Source: Chitinophagales bacterium (lineage in GTDB: Bacteria; Bacteroidota; Bacteroidia; Chitinophagales; LD1). From it: 64,000 bases of DNA. The stretch spans positions 1 through 64,000 of the forward strand of contig JAEUUZ010000003.1 of assembly GCA_016786765.1 (NCBI GenBank), given 5' to 3'. The position numbers were made by a program, and so were the translations under genes. Under the pieces are notes generated by a model that saw nothing but the letters and a program-made list of their open reading frames with translations, was not told where the DNA came from and did not search any database. Shown here one piece after another: positions 1-8,727 of the stretch. Every line of letters starts with the position of its first letter. Position 1 is the stretch's first letter.

Positions 1-14
1 TTTGAGATTTTGAT

Positions 15-88
15 GAAAAAGTGTTTAAGTCTTTATCCCTAAATGAGTTTTACTCAGATTGAAGCGTAGTTTACTTAAACACTTTCTC
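15..88. repeat. nested inverted repeat, possible terminator
   Basis: A 13-bp perfect inverted repeat (18-30 with 73-85, GTGTTTAAGT paired with ACTTAAACAC plus three A/T pairs) encloses a second hairpin, TGAGT-TTT-ACTCA at 44-56. Runs of A on the left and T on the right flank it, so it could end transcription on either strand. It may serve a gene lying to the left of the window. No coding sequence is visible before about 302; the rest of this 300-bp stretch holds the dispersed element at 131-221. Confidence 0.45.
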
Positions 89-130
89 TTTTAGCTAAAT
101 TCAATATTTCTATTCAAATACGAACCTAAA

Positions 131-221
131 GGATTGAAGCGGAAAGCCCACAGGGCCAATTCCTATTGGCACGAGGACTTGCAGCGAAAAGCCTGATACC
201 GCTGCTTAGCGGTACACGCCC
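131..221 (-). repeat. dispersed intergenic element, copy A
   Basis: Read on the minus strand this starts with GGGCGTGT, then a small hairpin (ACCGCT-AAGC-AGCGGT), then CAGGCTTTTCGCTGCAAGTCC, then a hairpin (GCCAAT-AGGA-ATTGGC), and ends with GGCTTTCCGCTTCAATCC. The same order of blocks recurs at 8459-8563 and 34125-34211. It has no ORF of its own and lies in the spacer before the secreted esterase gene. Similar intergenic repeats occur in many Bacteroidota genomes; their role is unknown to me. Confidence 0.6.
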
Positions 222-301
222 AACTTGTAGTATGTTTTGAAGAGATGCAATGGCACATCGATAAAGGAGATAGAGAATATCGTTTTTGTTTTTCTACCTT
301 T

Positions 302-1423
302 ATGAAAATTGCTTTTATGAAAAAAATGTTGTTGTTGCTATTCTGTTTTGTGACTTTGGTTTCTTTTGCCCAAACCAACATTGTCGATTCTTTTCTTGTT
401 GATGGCGTTTACCGCAATTATATTTTGCATGTTCCCACCGGCTATTCGGGTGCTACACAACACCCATTAGTGTTGAATTTACATGGCTACACCTCCAATG
501 CTTCGCAAGAGCAACTCTATACCCAAATGGATGTAACGGCCGATGCCAATGGCTTTCTGGTAGTTTACCCCAATGGCATTAGCAATTATTGGAACTCGTT
601 TGGTGCCGGTGCCAATGACGTGAAATTTTTAGACTCCTTAATAGAACGTATAAAACGCAGTTACACCATTGATACAAAATGCATTTATAGTTGCGGCATG
701 AGTAATGGTGGATTTATGAGCTATACGCTAGCGTGTCAATTAAGCCATAAAATTGCTGCCGTTGCATCTGTAACAGGTGTTATTAGTAACAACACTTTGG
801 CCAATTGCGCCTTAACACACAAAGTACCTGTGTTGCAAATACATGGTACTGCCGACCCTACCGTAAACTATTCAACAGGAGTAGCAAATGCTGTTGGTGT
901 AGAAGCTACACTTGCCTTTTGGCTGGATACCAATAATTGTTTGTTAGTTTCAGACACCACGAACATTCCCAACACCAACCTTGCCGATGGGTGTACGGCC
1001 CAACTTATCCGCTATCAAACCTGTGAGCAAAATGCTGAGGTGTATTTTTACAAAATTGCCGGGGGCGGACATACCTGGCCGGGAGGCTCTGTAACCGTTG
1101 GGGTTACCAATCGCGATTTTAATGCGAGTACGGAAATTTGGAACTTTTTCAAACGCCACAAACTGAACACCTCTGTAGGTATTGAAAACAATTCGCCTAA
1201 AACGTTAAACGCATTCCCGAATCCTTTCGACAATGTGATTACACTTCAGCTTACTTCGCCTCACGATGTGGTGCTCTTCAATGCTCAAGGTAAAATGGTT
1301 TTCGAGGCAAAACAGCAAAAACAGACGGTATCCATCAACACCACGGAACTTCCAGCTGGCGTTTACTTTTTAGTAACAGATGACCACAATGCTCCAAAAT
1401 CGGTAAAAAAGCTAATTAAATAA
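302..1423 (+). CDS. secreted PHB-depolymerase/feruloyl-esterase-like alpha/beta hydrolase with T9SS sorting tail
   Basis: A 373-residue alpha/beta hydrolase of the LpqC/polyhydroxybutyrate depolymerase-like esterase family. The likely triad is visible: Ser134 in GMSNGG, Asp185 in HGTADP and His257 in GGGHTWPG. The N-terminus is a signal peptide (MKKMLLLLFCFVTLVSFAQ); the last ~75 residues (from about FPNPFDN to KKLIK) form a Por-type C-terminal sorting domain, so export by the Sec and type IX systems to the cell surface or medium is expected. The start is uncertain between ATG 302 and ATG 317; the reading frame is open further upstream but that part is not signal-like. The substrate is not predictable: plant ester, polyester and short-chain esters are all possible. 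The stop abuts the stop of the next, convergent gene with no gap. Confidence 0.85.
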   Translation: MKIAFMKKMLLLLFCFVTLVSFAQTNIVDSFLVDGVYRNYILHVPTGYSGATQHPLVLNLHGYTSNASQEQLYTQMDVTADANGFLVVYPNGISNYWNSFGAGANDVKFLDSLIERIKRSYTIDTKCIYSCGMSNGGFMSYTLACQLSHKIAAVASVTGVISNNTLANCALTHKVPVLQIHGTADPTVNYSTGVANAVGVEATLAFWLDTNNCLLVSDTTNIPNTNLADGCTAQLIRYQTCEQNAEVYFYKIAGGGHTWPGGSVTVGVTNRDFNASTEIWNFFKRHKLNTSVGIENNSPKTLNAFPNPFDNVITLQLTSPHDVVLFNAQGKMVFEAKQQKQTVSINTTELPAGVYFLVTDDHNAPKSVKKLIK

Positions 1424-2539
1424 CTATTGCTTTTCAATACCAAAACGAACGACTACAGGGTAGTGATCGGAGTAGTTTTCGCGTATGGTGCTATAGCTGT
1501 GAATTGGGAGCGAAGGAGAAAATAGCAAGTAATCTATTCTGAAAAAGTTGAATTTATTCACGAAAGTTGCTCCTATGCCGTTGCCCTTTGCAATAAAGGC
1601 ATCTACTAAGCCATTGCTCAATTTATGGTAGGAATAAGAAATGGGCTGATCGTTAAAATCGCCACATACAATCACCGGTACTGTTGACAATTGTGTTGCC
1701 GCATTAATTTGCGCCACCTGCAAAGCTCGTTTCACATAAGCGTTTTTGAACTTGCGTAAAATGTTTTTCACCTTAAACCAACTGGCCGTTTTCTCTTCCT
1801 CAATTTCTTCGATGGTGTTATAATCATCATACCCTAAATGAATGGATTGTAAATGAGTGTTGAACACCCGAACCGTCTTACCCTTAACCTCCACATCGGC
1901 CCACTGACAATTGTTACTCAGTGCATTCGAAAAATCAACCGTGCCTGTATCGCGAATTGGGAACTTTGAAAAAATGGCTAAACCCCAATGCAAATCAATT
2001 AAACCATGCTTCTTCGAGTTGTAATGCCGGGTAAATGTTTTGTTGAAGAACGAATAACCGTAGCCCAAACTATCTTTTAAATAAACTTGGTTTTTATGTT
2101 CTGCGGTATCTTGCGAATAAAACTCCTGAAAGCAAATAATATCTGGGTTTTCACGCTTAATCAGCGAAAATATTTTGTGTCGTGTTTCTGCGTTATGTGA
2201 CCAATTATACAAGTCAAAATTCTTTACGTTATACGTCATTATCGACACCGCATCGTTCGGAATTGTTGTTGGTCCGGAGAAGGATATGAATGATCGAATC
2301 TGCGTCCAACAAAAAATTAATGCCAACAACGACACAATGAAATAGGGCTTTCTATTTAACAGCCAAAATAAAACAAAGGAAAGGTTAAGCACTAAAAACA
2401 AAGGAAATAGTATACCCACAAAGGCAAGCCACCAAACAGCTTCAGGGCTTATAATGCCAGAATATTTTGAAGCCAGCAACAGTACAGCTACCACTCCATT
2501 CACACTCAGCATCGTGTTTCTTAACAATGCGCGTATCAT
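1424..2539 (-). CDS. endonuclease/exonuclease/phosphatase family protein, membrane anchored
   Basis: A 371-residue protein. The first ~95 residues hold three hydrophobic segments, followed by an EEP (DNase I-like) domain. Family motifs are visible: MTYNVKNFD near the domain start, ICFQEF (metal-binding Glu), CGDFND, and SDHYPV at the C-terminus (catalytic His). EEP enzymes cleave phosphodiesters or phosphomonoesters of nucleic acids, lipids or inositols; the membrane anchor places the domain at the cell envelope and does not favour a DNA-repair role. The start overlaps the stop of the upstream rhomboid gene by 4 nt (ATGA), so it is the third gene of a rhomboid-rhomboid-EEP operon. Substrate unknown. 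Confidence 0.85.
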   Translation of the reverse strand: MIRALLRNTMLSVNGVVAVLLLASKYSGIISPEAVWWLAFVGILFPLFLVLNLSFVLFWLLNRKPYFIVSLLALIFCWTQIRSFISFSGPTTIPNDAVSIMTYNVKNFDLYNWSHNAETRHKIFSLIKRENPDIICFQEFYSQDTAEHKNQVYLKDSLGYGYSFFNKTFTRHYNSKKHGLIDLHWGLAIFSKFPIRDTGTVDFSNALSNNCQWADVEVKGKTVRVFNTHLQSIHLGYDDYNTIEEIEEEKTASWFKVKNILRKFKNAYVKRALQVAQINAATQLSTVPVIVCGDFNDQPISYSYHKLSNGLVDAFIAKGNGIGATFVNKFNFFRIDYLLFSPSLPIHSYSTIRENYSDHYPVVVRFGIEKQ

Positions 2540-3420
2540 TCGTTATTTCCGTATTGAAACAAAAAGTCTTTTTCTTCTTTACTCAAACTGTCGTATCCCG
2601 ATTGCCCTATCTTATCGAGAATAGCATCTAATCGTTCTTGCGTTTTATCGGTTGGTGCATGGGGCACTTCTTTTCGCTTCTCGTGCACATTAACATGCAC
2701 AACTTTCATTTTTGGTTTCGGTTGAAACCATTTTTTAAACATATCTGAAAAGGCCAACCAGTCTCGTCCATCTTGAATTTGACGCATATAAAAATAACCA
2801 AATGCCGCCCCTCCAAGATGAGCAATTACACCAGCAGAATTTCCACCGGCAATACCTATGTAGTTCAACAAAAGCGAAAACAAAGCGATGTATTTCAACT
2901 TAACTCGCCCTATGAACAATAGATTAATTTCATGCTCAGGATTAATGGCGGTAACCGCAAACACTATCGCTTCAACGCCTCCGGAGGCACCTACTAAATT
3001 CGACAAATCCGCACTTGTTTTTAGAAATGGAACAACTTGATAAGCAAGTAATGCCAATAACCCGCCAAATATACCACCACCAATAAAAATCTTCCACCCG
3101 TATTTGTTATTTAGATATAACTGATAAATCTGCCCAAACCAAAACAACATCAACAAATTTGAAAAAATATGCCCCAGTCCACGATGAAAAAAAATGTTTG
3201 TGAACGCTGTCCAAGGCTTATGAATAAACCCCGTTAACGAAAGTGGCAACGCAAAAAAAGGTGTAGCAATATCGATTAGGATAGCATTGTTTATGCTTAA
3301 GCCTATTAAACTGATGGTATGTTGAAGCACGAATACTACGCCACACACTACAATAATAGACCACACAAAATCGCCTTCGCGAAATTTATCTTTAACCTCT
3401 TCTACAAACGTGCCTACCAT
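2536..3420 (-). CDS. rhomboid family intramembrane serine protease (second of a pair)
   Basis: A 294-residue multi-pass membrane protein with rhomboid motifs: the HRGLGHIFSNLLMLFWFG segment, the nucleophile motif GASGG and the catalytic His in AHLGGAAFGY. The motif continues GASGGVEA where the neighbouring paralogue has GASGAVFG. The last ~70 residues are a charged cytoplasmic tail of the kind common in Bacteroidota rhomboids. ATG at 3420 is preferred to the in-frame TTG three bases upstream because it makes a TGATG junction with the upstream paralogue. Translational coupling with both neighbours suggests the products are made together. Substrates unknown. Confidence 0.88.
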   Translation of the reverse strand: MVGTFVEEVKDKFREGDFVWSIIVVCGVVFVLQHTISLIGLSINNAILIDIATPFFALPLSLTGFIHKPWTAFTNIFFHRGLGHIFSNLLMLFWFGQIYQLYLNNKYGWKIFIGGGIFGGLLALLAYQVVPFLKTSADLSNLVGASGGVEAIVFAVTAINPEHEINLLFIGRVKLKYIALFSLLLNYIGIAGGNSAGVIAHLGGAAFGYFYMRQIQDGRDWLAFSDMFKKWFQPKPKMKVVHVNVHEKRKEVPHAPTDKTQERLDAILDKIGQSGYDSLSKEEKDFLFQYGNNE

Positions 3421-4139
3421 CAATATAAAGTCGTTCTGTTTTTGTTCCAGATCTTAACCAAAATATACCCGAAAAGTGCACCGCCTAGATGCGCAAAATG
3501 GGCTACATTATCGCCATGCGACATACTTATTCCACGATAGATTTCCCACAATACGTACATCGAAACAAAGTATTTTGCTTTGATAGGAACCGGAAAAAAC
3601 ATCAACATCAATTCAGTGTTGGGGAATAACATGCCGAAGGCCACCAAAATTCCAAACACGGCTCCGGAAGCACCCACTGTATTAGAAAAATAAGTACCGG
3701 CAATTTCCGGATGTTGTTCCAATGCTGAAAAAAGCGGATCTACCATACCGGTAGCATCATACACCAAATACACTTGCACCAACATATGCAACAATACTGC
3801 TCCAAATCCGGTGCTTAAATAAAAAAATAAGAATCGTTGCCCTCCCCAAAAGCGTTCTAATATGGAACCGAACATAAACAAGGCAAACATATTTGAAAAA
3901 ATATGCCCCAAGTTGCCATGCATAAACATGTGTGTTACTAACTGAAAGGGCTGGAAAGATGAGCTTTCCGTTGGGTCGAGTCGTTTGATGAAATCATGTG
4001 TATTGAAAACATAATGCAAGCTCAGCAAATCGTTTAAACTGTCTATCATTTGCGATGCCACAAACAGCAACACATTTATAGCTATCAAATTAAAAACGAC
4101 CGAGCGGGTGTCAATAGACCGATTGTTGGTATTAAACAT
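3420..4139 (-). CDS. rhomboid family intramembrane serine protease (first of a pair)
   Basis: A 239-residue rhomboid protease. It shows the expected helix-1/2 loop region, FMHGNLGHIFSNMFALFMFG, the serine nucleophile in GASGAVFG and the catalytic His in AHLGGALFGY, spread over about six membrane segments. It is shorter than its downstream neighbour and lacks the cytoplasmic tail. It heads the tightly coupled rhomboid-rhomboid-EEP operon. The sequence just before the ATG (4142-4149) reads TACCTTTA on this strand, close to the phylum's -7 element, so the mRNA may have almost no leader. Confidence 0.9.
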   Translation of the reverse strand: MFNTNNRSIDTRSVVFNLIAINVLLFVASQMIDSLNDLLSLHYVFNTHDFIKRLDPTESSSFQPFQLVTHMFMHGNLGHIFSNMFALFMFGSILERFWGGQRFLFFYLSTGFGAVLLHMLVQVYLVYDATGMVDPLFSALEQHPEIAGTYFSNTVGASGAVFGILVAFGMLFPNTELMLMFFPVPIKAKYFVSMYVLWEIYRGISMSHGDNVAHFAHLGGALFGYILVKIWNKNRTTLY

Positions 4140-4151
4140 GCGCTAAAGGTA

Positions 4152-4171
4152 GCAGACTAAGTATAGTCTGC
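4152..4171. promoter_or_regulatory. perfect inverted repeat upstream of the rhomboid operon
   Basis: GCAGACTA-AGTA-TAGTCTGC, an 8-bp perfect palindrome with a 4-nt centre, lies 12 bp upstream of the first rhomboid start codon. There is no T-run on the minus-strand exit side, so it does not look like a terminator for the gene at 4218-4637. An operator overlapping the rhomboid promoter is one reading. Confidence 0.35.
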
Positions 4172-4217
4172 AAAAAATTTAAAGGAAATTATAGATTGCC
4201 TCAAGCAAACACAGCAC

Positions 4218-4637
4218 TTACTTCTTCTGTCTGCGCAAAAAAGTTGCTCCTTGTGTAGACAGCTGATTCACGTATTCCTTCTCGTCTTTTTTAAACACTA
4301 AATAACCCGCGGTATCCGACAGAAAATATAAATCTCCGGTAATAAATTCTCTTCCGTTTTTTTGCCACATAATAAAGCCTGTTTTTTCAACATCCTTTTT
4401 GGCTGTAACGGATTGTGGAGCAACAAAAGTAGAAAACATAATCACGTTCCTTCCTTCCAACGACATGCTCCCTCCTGCTCCTGTTGTAAACACAATATCC
4501 ATTTGTGTACAAGAATCACGAAGTACTTTATAAAGTTTAGGCGGAAGTGGTGAAAATGCGGCCGGGGTGGGCTTTGTTTGTGCATTGATGGCACAAAACG
4601 AAATCATGATTAATAGAATTGTAAATAGATTTTTCAT
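4218..4637 (-). CDS. small secreted protein of unknown function
   Basis: A 139-residue protein with a clear signal peptide (MKNLFTILLIMISFCAINAQ). The mature part is mixed alpha/beta with no cysteine-pair or lipobox pattern beyond one Cys in RDSCTQMD. I do not recognise the family. A segment reading GFIMWQKNGREFITGDLYFLSD suggests a beta-sandwich or barrel-like small domain, but that is a guess. It stands alone between the rhomboid operon and the pyrophosphatase gene, all on the minus strand. Confidence 0.7.
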   Translation of the reverse strand: MKNLFTILLIMISFCAINAQTKPTPAAFSPLPPKLYKVLRDSCTQMDIVFTTGAGGSMSLEGRNVIMFSTFVAPQSVTAKKDVEKTGFIMWQKNGREFITGDLYFLSDTAGYLVFKKDEKEYVNQLSTQGATFLRRQKK

Positions 4638-4754
4638 TCCCTTTTCAGTTCAAATTCAATGCCAAACGAAGCTGCTTTGCAAAATAGTTGTTATAACACA
4701 GGAAATAACCGTCCCGCTTTCGGCTGTTAATATATAAAAATAGCCATATATGAA

Positions 4755-4786
4755 AAAAGCCCTCTGCATAATTGCAAAGGGCTTTT
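4755..4786 (-). terminator. rho-independent terminator after the pyrophosphatase gene
   Basis: AAAAGCCCTCTGCA (4755-4768) pairs with TGCAAAGGGCTTTT (4773-4786) with a single mismatch and a 4-nt loop, flanked by A and T runs. It lies about 20 bp past the stop codon of the pyrophosphatase gene and could work in both directions. Confidence 0.75.
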
Positions 4787-4807
4787 CGCTATAATTCTTT
4801 ATGGAAT

Positions 4808-7507
4808 TTATTTCTGACTTACACGAACATCAATTCTTCTGTTGCGTGCACGTCCTTCTTCTGTATCATTCGCAGCTACTGGATATTGATCTCCGTATCC
4901 TTCGCCATTCAAACGTTTTGCATCAACACCTAATTTCACTAACTCAGCTACTACGTTTTTAGCTCTTTCGTCAGATAATTTCAAGTTTGCTTTTGCATCG
5001 CCTGTGTTATCCGTATAACCACCCACTTTCAAACTTACTTTAGGGAAAGCTTTCAAGATTTCTACAATGTTGTTCAATTGATCTTGTGAAGATGGTTTCA
5101 AAACAGCTTTACCTGTTTCGAATTCTAAACGATCGAAAGAGAACCAAGTTGTTTTGTCTACTGCTTTTGTTTCATCGCTGATGAAATCAACCAATTTACC
5201 TTCAACTGCATTTTCTGAAGTCAAGTTCATAGCGTAGCCTGTAGATAATTTAAGCGCTTTTTCGTAGCTCGCTACTGTTGCATCAGTTCCTACAGAATCT
5301 GTTTTCGTTTCATTAATAACAGTTTCTGTTTCCATTTGGCAACAAGCTGTTTTTGTGTTATCTACAGCAATAAGTGGAGCAATAGCTAAACCAACCAACG
5401 AAGACAATTTAATCAAGATGTTCATCGATGGACCTGAAGTATCTTTAAAAGGATCACCTACTGTATCACCTACAACCGCAGCTTTGTGTGGTTCAGATTT
5501 TTTGTAGAAGATTTCTTTTTTGCCGTTCACTTCAATTTCAACACCTTTCTCGAACGATTTTTTCGCGTTATCCCAAGCACCACCGGCATTGTTTTGGAAG
5601 ATAGCCCAAAGCACACCCGATACTGTAACTCCGGCCATGTAAGCACCTAAACACTCTGCACCCATAGCTACTCCAATTAAGATTGGCGTAAGAATAGTGA
5701 TAGCACCAGGCAATAACATTTCACGCAATGCTGCTTTTGTAGAAATTTCCACACATTTATCGTACTCCGGTTGACCTGTTCCTTCCATAATACCCGGAAT
5801 TTCACGGAACTGACGTCTAACTTCATTCACCATATCCATTGCCGCACGACCCACAGCGCTCATCGCTAAAGCCGAGAACACCACCGGAATCATTGCTCCA
5901 ACAAACAAAGCCGACAAAACGTTTGCTTTGAAAATGTTGATTCCATCGATACCTGTAAACGTTACATACGCTGCAAACAAAGCCAATGCTGTTAACGCTG
6001 CAGATGCAATCGCAAATCCTTTTCCAATAGCGGCTGTGGTGTTACCAACTGAATCCAACACATCTGTTCGTCCACGTACTTCTTCCGGTAAACCGGCCAT
6101 CTCTGCAATACCACCTGCGTTATCAGCAATTGGTCCGAATGCATCAATCGCTAATTGCATTGCGGTTGTAGCCATCATTGCGGCAGCAGCAATAGCTACC
6201 CCGTAGAAACCTGCAAAATGATAAGAAGAGAAAATCGCAGCAGCAAACAAAATTACCGGTGTAGCTGTACTCATCATACCTGTTGCCAAACCTGCAATAA
6301 TGTTAGTCGCAGCACCTGTAGCCGATTGTTGAACGATGTTCAAAATTGGCTTAGTGCCTAAAGCGGTGTAGTACTCAGTAATCGAAGAAATCGCAGCACC
6401 CACTACCATACCTATAATTACAGCAATGAATACGTTTAAGCTTGGAATATCTTTCACGCCTTCGCCAAAGAATGCCATTTTCATGGTTTCAGGCAACATC
6501 CATTTAATCACGAAATAAGACGCTACAATGGTTAAGCCCATAGATACCCAGTTACCCAAGTTCAATGCACCTTGTACGTTTCCGTTATCATCTTTAATGC
6601 TCACGAAGAATGTTCCTATAATAGAGAACACTATACCTAAACCTGCAATCAACATCGGCAATACAATTGGAGCTATCCCTCCGAAAGCAAAGGCTTCAGC
6701 ACCGTTTTCATGAATGATATAGTTTCCTAATACCATTGCAGCCAATACCGTTGCTACATAAGAACCGAACAAATCAGCACCCATTCCGGCAACATCACCT
6801 ACGTTATCGCCCACGTTATCCGCAATAGTAGCCGGGTTACGCGGATCATCTTCCGGAATTCCTGCTTCTACTTTACCTACTAAGTCGGCACCCACATCGG
6901 CTGCTTTCGTATAGATACCTCCACCTACACGCGCAAACAACGCAATAGACTCAGCACCCAAAGAGAATCCTGCCAATACTTCCAACGTTTTTGTCATGGT
7001 TTCGTAATCGTAAACACCACCTACCACAAACATTTTGAAGAAGATGATGAACAACACCGTTAATCCAAGCACCGCCAAACCGGCAACACCCAATCCCATT
7101 ACAGTTCCTCCGGCAAACGATACTTTCAATGCTTGTGCTAATGAAGTTTTAGCGGCATTCGTAGTTCTTACGTTAGCTTTAGTTGCGATGTTCATACCAA
7201 TGAAACCCGCTAAAGCCGAGAAAAAGCAACCAATCACAAACGCAACAACAATAAGAATGTGCGAGTGTGCTGCTACTTTAGGGACTTGTGAAAGAACACC
7301 TAACGCTGTTCCGGCAATCACTACATAAATAGCTAGAATTCTGTATTCTGCTTTCAAAAACGCCATGGCACCATCGGCAATGTTTTTCGCAATGCCTTGC
7401 ATTTTGCTGTCTCCGGCATCTTGTTTAGACACCCAGCTCGATAGGATAGCCATGTACACCAAGGCAATAACACCAAAGAGAGGAAGGAAGTAAAGTAAAT
7501 TCTCCAT
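4808..7507 (-). CDS. hppA: K+-dependent membrane pyrophosphatase (Na+ and/or H+ pump) fused to a C-terminal OmpA domain
   Basis: An 899-residue fusion. Residues 1 to ~718 are a complete membrane-bound pyrophosphatase, which couples PPi hydrolysis to cation export; acidic PPi/Mg sites are visible in NVGDNVGDVAGMGADLF, PIADNAGGIAEM, GGAWDNAKK and VGDTVGDPFKD. The sequence GNTTAAIGKG has Ala where K+-independent enzymes carry Lys, so it belongs to the K+-dependent class; Na+ versus H+ cannot be settled by eye. After a ~65-residue polar linker (719-785), residues 786-899 form an OmpA/MotB-type domain with the peptidoglycan-binding pattern (GGYTDNTGD, LSDERAKNV, GRARNRRI). Family members usually end near 660-770 residues. 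The family's C-terminus faces the periplasm, so the domain could bind peptidoglycan. It is a single gene with its own terminator. Confidence 0.93.
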   Translation of the reverse strand: MENLLYFLPLFGVIALVYMAILSSWVSKQDAGDSKMQGIAKNIADGAMAFLKAEYRILAIYVVIAGTALGVLSQVPKVAAHSHILIVVAFVIGCFFSALAGFIGMNIATKANVRTTNAAKTSLAQALKVSFAGGTVMGLGVAGLAVLGLTVLFIIFFKMFVVGGVYDYETMTKTLEVLAGFSLGAESIALFARVGGGIYTKAADVGADLVGKVEAGIPEDDPRNPATIADNVGDNVGDVAGMGADLFGSYVATVLAAMVLGNYIIHENGAEAFAFGGIAPIVLPMLIAGLGIVFSIIGTFFVSIKDDNGNVQGALNLGNWVSMGLTIVASYFVIKWMLPETMKMAFFGEGVKDIPSLNVFIAVIIGMVVGAAISSITEYYTALGTKPILNIVQQSATGAATNIIAGLATGMMSTATPVILFAAAIFSSYHFAGFYGVAIAAAAMMATTAMQLAIDAFGPIADNAGGIAEMAGLPEEVRGRTDVLDSVGNTTAAIGKGFAIASAALTALALFAAYVTFTGIDGINIFKANVLSALFVGAMIPVVFSALAMSAVGRAAMDMVNEVRRQFREIPGIMEGTGQPEYDKCVEISTKAALREMLLPGAITILTPILIGVAMGAECLGAYMAGVTVSGVLWAIFQNNAGGAWDNAKKSFEKGVEIEVNGKKEIFYKKSEPHKAAVVGDTVGDPFKDTSGPSMNILIKLSSLVGLAIAPLIAVDNTKTACCQMETETVINETKTDSVGTDATVASYEKALKLSTGYAMNLTSENAVEGKLVDFISDETKAVDKTTWFSFDRLEFETGKAVLKPSSQDQLNNIVEILKAFPKVSLKVGGYTDNTGDAKANLKLSDERAKNVVAELVKLGVDAKRLNGEGYGDQYPVAANDTEEGRARNRRIDVRVSQK

Positions 7508-7551
7508 AATTGATTTTTAGTGAATAAAGTTTTTTGTTTTTTTAGAGGGCG

Positions 7552-7559
7552 CAAATATA
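7552..7559 (-). promoter_or_regulatory. -7 element of the pyrophosphatase promoter
   Basis: On the minus strand the sequence TATATTTG matches the Bacteroidota -7 consensus TAnnTTTG, 45 bp upstream of the start codon at 7507. No convincing TTG -33 element is present at the usual spacing, so the call rests on the -7 box and its position. Confidence 0.45.
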
Positions 7560-7672
7560 AGATTTTAAGTGAATTTTTGATCGTTTCATGCAGATACAGC
7601 TCAAAATGAACCGATTAAGTTCAAAAACGAGCATTCCCACTGCGAAAAGCCTACCTTTGCCTCTCTATTTTT

Positions 7673-8449
7673 ATGAAGAATAATCAATTGTTTACGCTTT
7701 TAGAACAATCCTACTCCCGTTTCAATACACCTCATTTTATTGAAAACGACCCTATTACCATTCCCCACCGTTTCACCAAACAGCAAGATGTAGAAATTAT
7801 GGCCTTTTGGGTAGCAATGCTGGCCTGGGGCAACCGCAAAAGTATTATCAATAGTGGCGAAAAACTGATTTCGTTGATGGATGGCGCACCGCATCAGTTT
7901 ATCACACAACATCACGAAAAAGACCTAAAACGTTTTGCCGATTTCAAACACCGCACCTTTAATTATACCGACACTTTGTATTTTATCGAATTCTTTAAAC
8001 AGCATTACAGCGTAGCTAATTCTCTTGAAACAGCATTCAGCAAACATCTTTCGAAAAAAGATTACACCACAGAAAAGGCGCTGATTGGCTTTCACGATTA
8101 CTTCTTTTCGTTGGAGGATGCACCGGATCGTACCCGTAAACATATCGCCACACCAATTCGAAATTCCACATGTAAACGCCTCAACATGTTCCTACGATGG
8201 ATGGTTCGCCCCAACACAACAGGCGTAGATTTTGGACTTTGGAAAAAAATAAAACCTGCTCAATTGCTGATGCCTTTAGATGTGCATGTAGATCGAAAGG
8301 CGCGTTTACTGGGTTTGCTAAAACGCGAAAAAACCGATTGGCCGGCTGTACTCGAACTCACCGAAGTCTTGCGTCAATTCGACCCAACCGATCCGGTGAA
8401 ATACGATTTTGCTTTGTTTGGCATGGGCGTGAATCAATTGAATGATTAG
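7673..8449 (+). CDS. TIGR02757 family protein (DUF2400)
   Basis: A 258-residue cytoplasmic protein that matches my memory of the TIGR02757/DUF2400 family in its opening region (a long N-terminal segment, then FWVAMLAWGNRKSI), its middle (CKRLNMFLRWMVRP) and its C-terminus (LDVHVDRKARLLGLL, then FALFGMGV). The LDxHxxR and helical arrangement resemble helix-hairpin-helix DNA glycosylases, but no biochemical role is established that I know of. It is divergent from the pyrophosphatase gene across a 165-bp spacer. A dispersed intergenic element follows 9 bp after the stop. Confidence 0.85.
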   Translation: MKNNQLFTLLEQSYSRFNTPHFIENDPITIPHRFTKQQDVEIMAFWVAMLAWGNRKSIINSGEKLISLMDGAPHQFITQHHEKDLKRFADFKHRTFNYTDTLYFIEFFKQHYSVANSLETAFSKHLSKKDYTTEKALIGFHDYFFSLEDAPDRTRKHIATPIRNSTCKRLNMFLRWMVRPNTTGVDFGLWKKIKPAQLLMPLDVHVDRKARLLGLLKREKTDWPAVLELTEVLRQFDPTDPVKYDFALFGMGVNQLND

Positions 8450-8458
8450 CATTTGTGT

Positions 8459-8563
8459 GGCGCGTTCCCGCTAAGAAGCGGCAAACAGGCTATCCGCTTC
8501 AATCTTTGTCCTGCTATGAAGCGGGACAAAGGATTTCCGCTGCTATCCTTCGCGCAGGCATCC
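8459..8563 (+). repeat. dispersed intergenic element, copy B
   Basis: Block order: GGCGCGTTCC, a small hairpin CCGCT-AAGA-AGCGG, CAGGCTATCCGCTTCAATC, a strong hairpin (CTTTGTCC paired with GGGACAAAG around TGCTATGAAGC), then GGATTTCCGCTGCTATCC and a GCGCAGGC tail. It follows the TIGR02757 stop by 9 bp. A 92-codon open frame across it is a by-product of the repeat. The rest of the spacer, to 8727, holds no feature I can support. Confidence 0.7.
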
Positions 8564-8727
8564 GTGTGCTATTCGTTGTTTCTTCTTAACATCATGCGCA
8601 ACAGCTTGATTACATTGAAATATAATGCTGTTTTTAAATATGAAACCGGTTTTCTTGTATTTAAAACCACCGCATTTTTCTTCTTTTATTTTACCAAAAC
8701 GTATCTTCGGCAACTCAATGCAAACAC

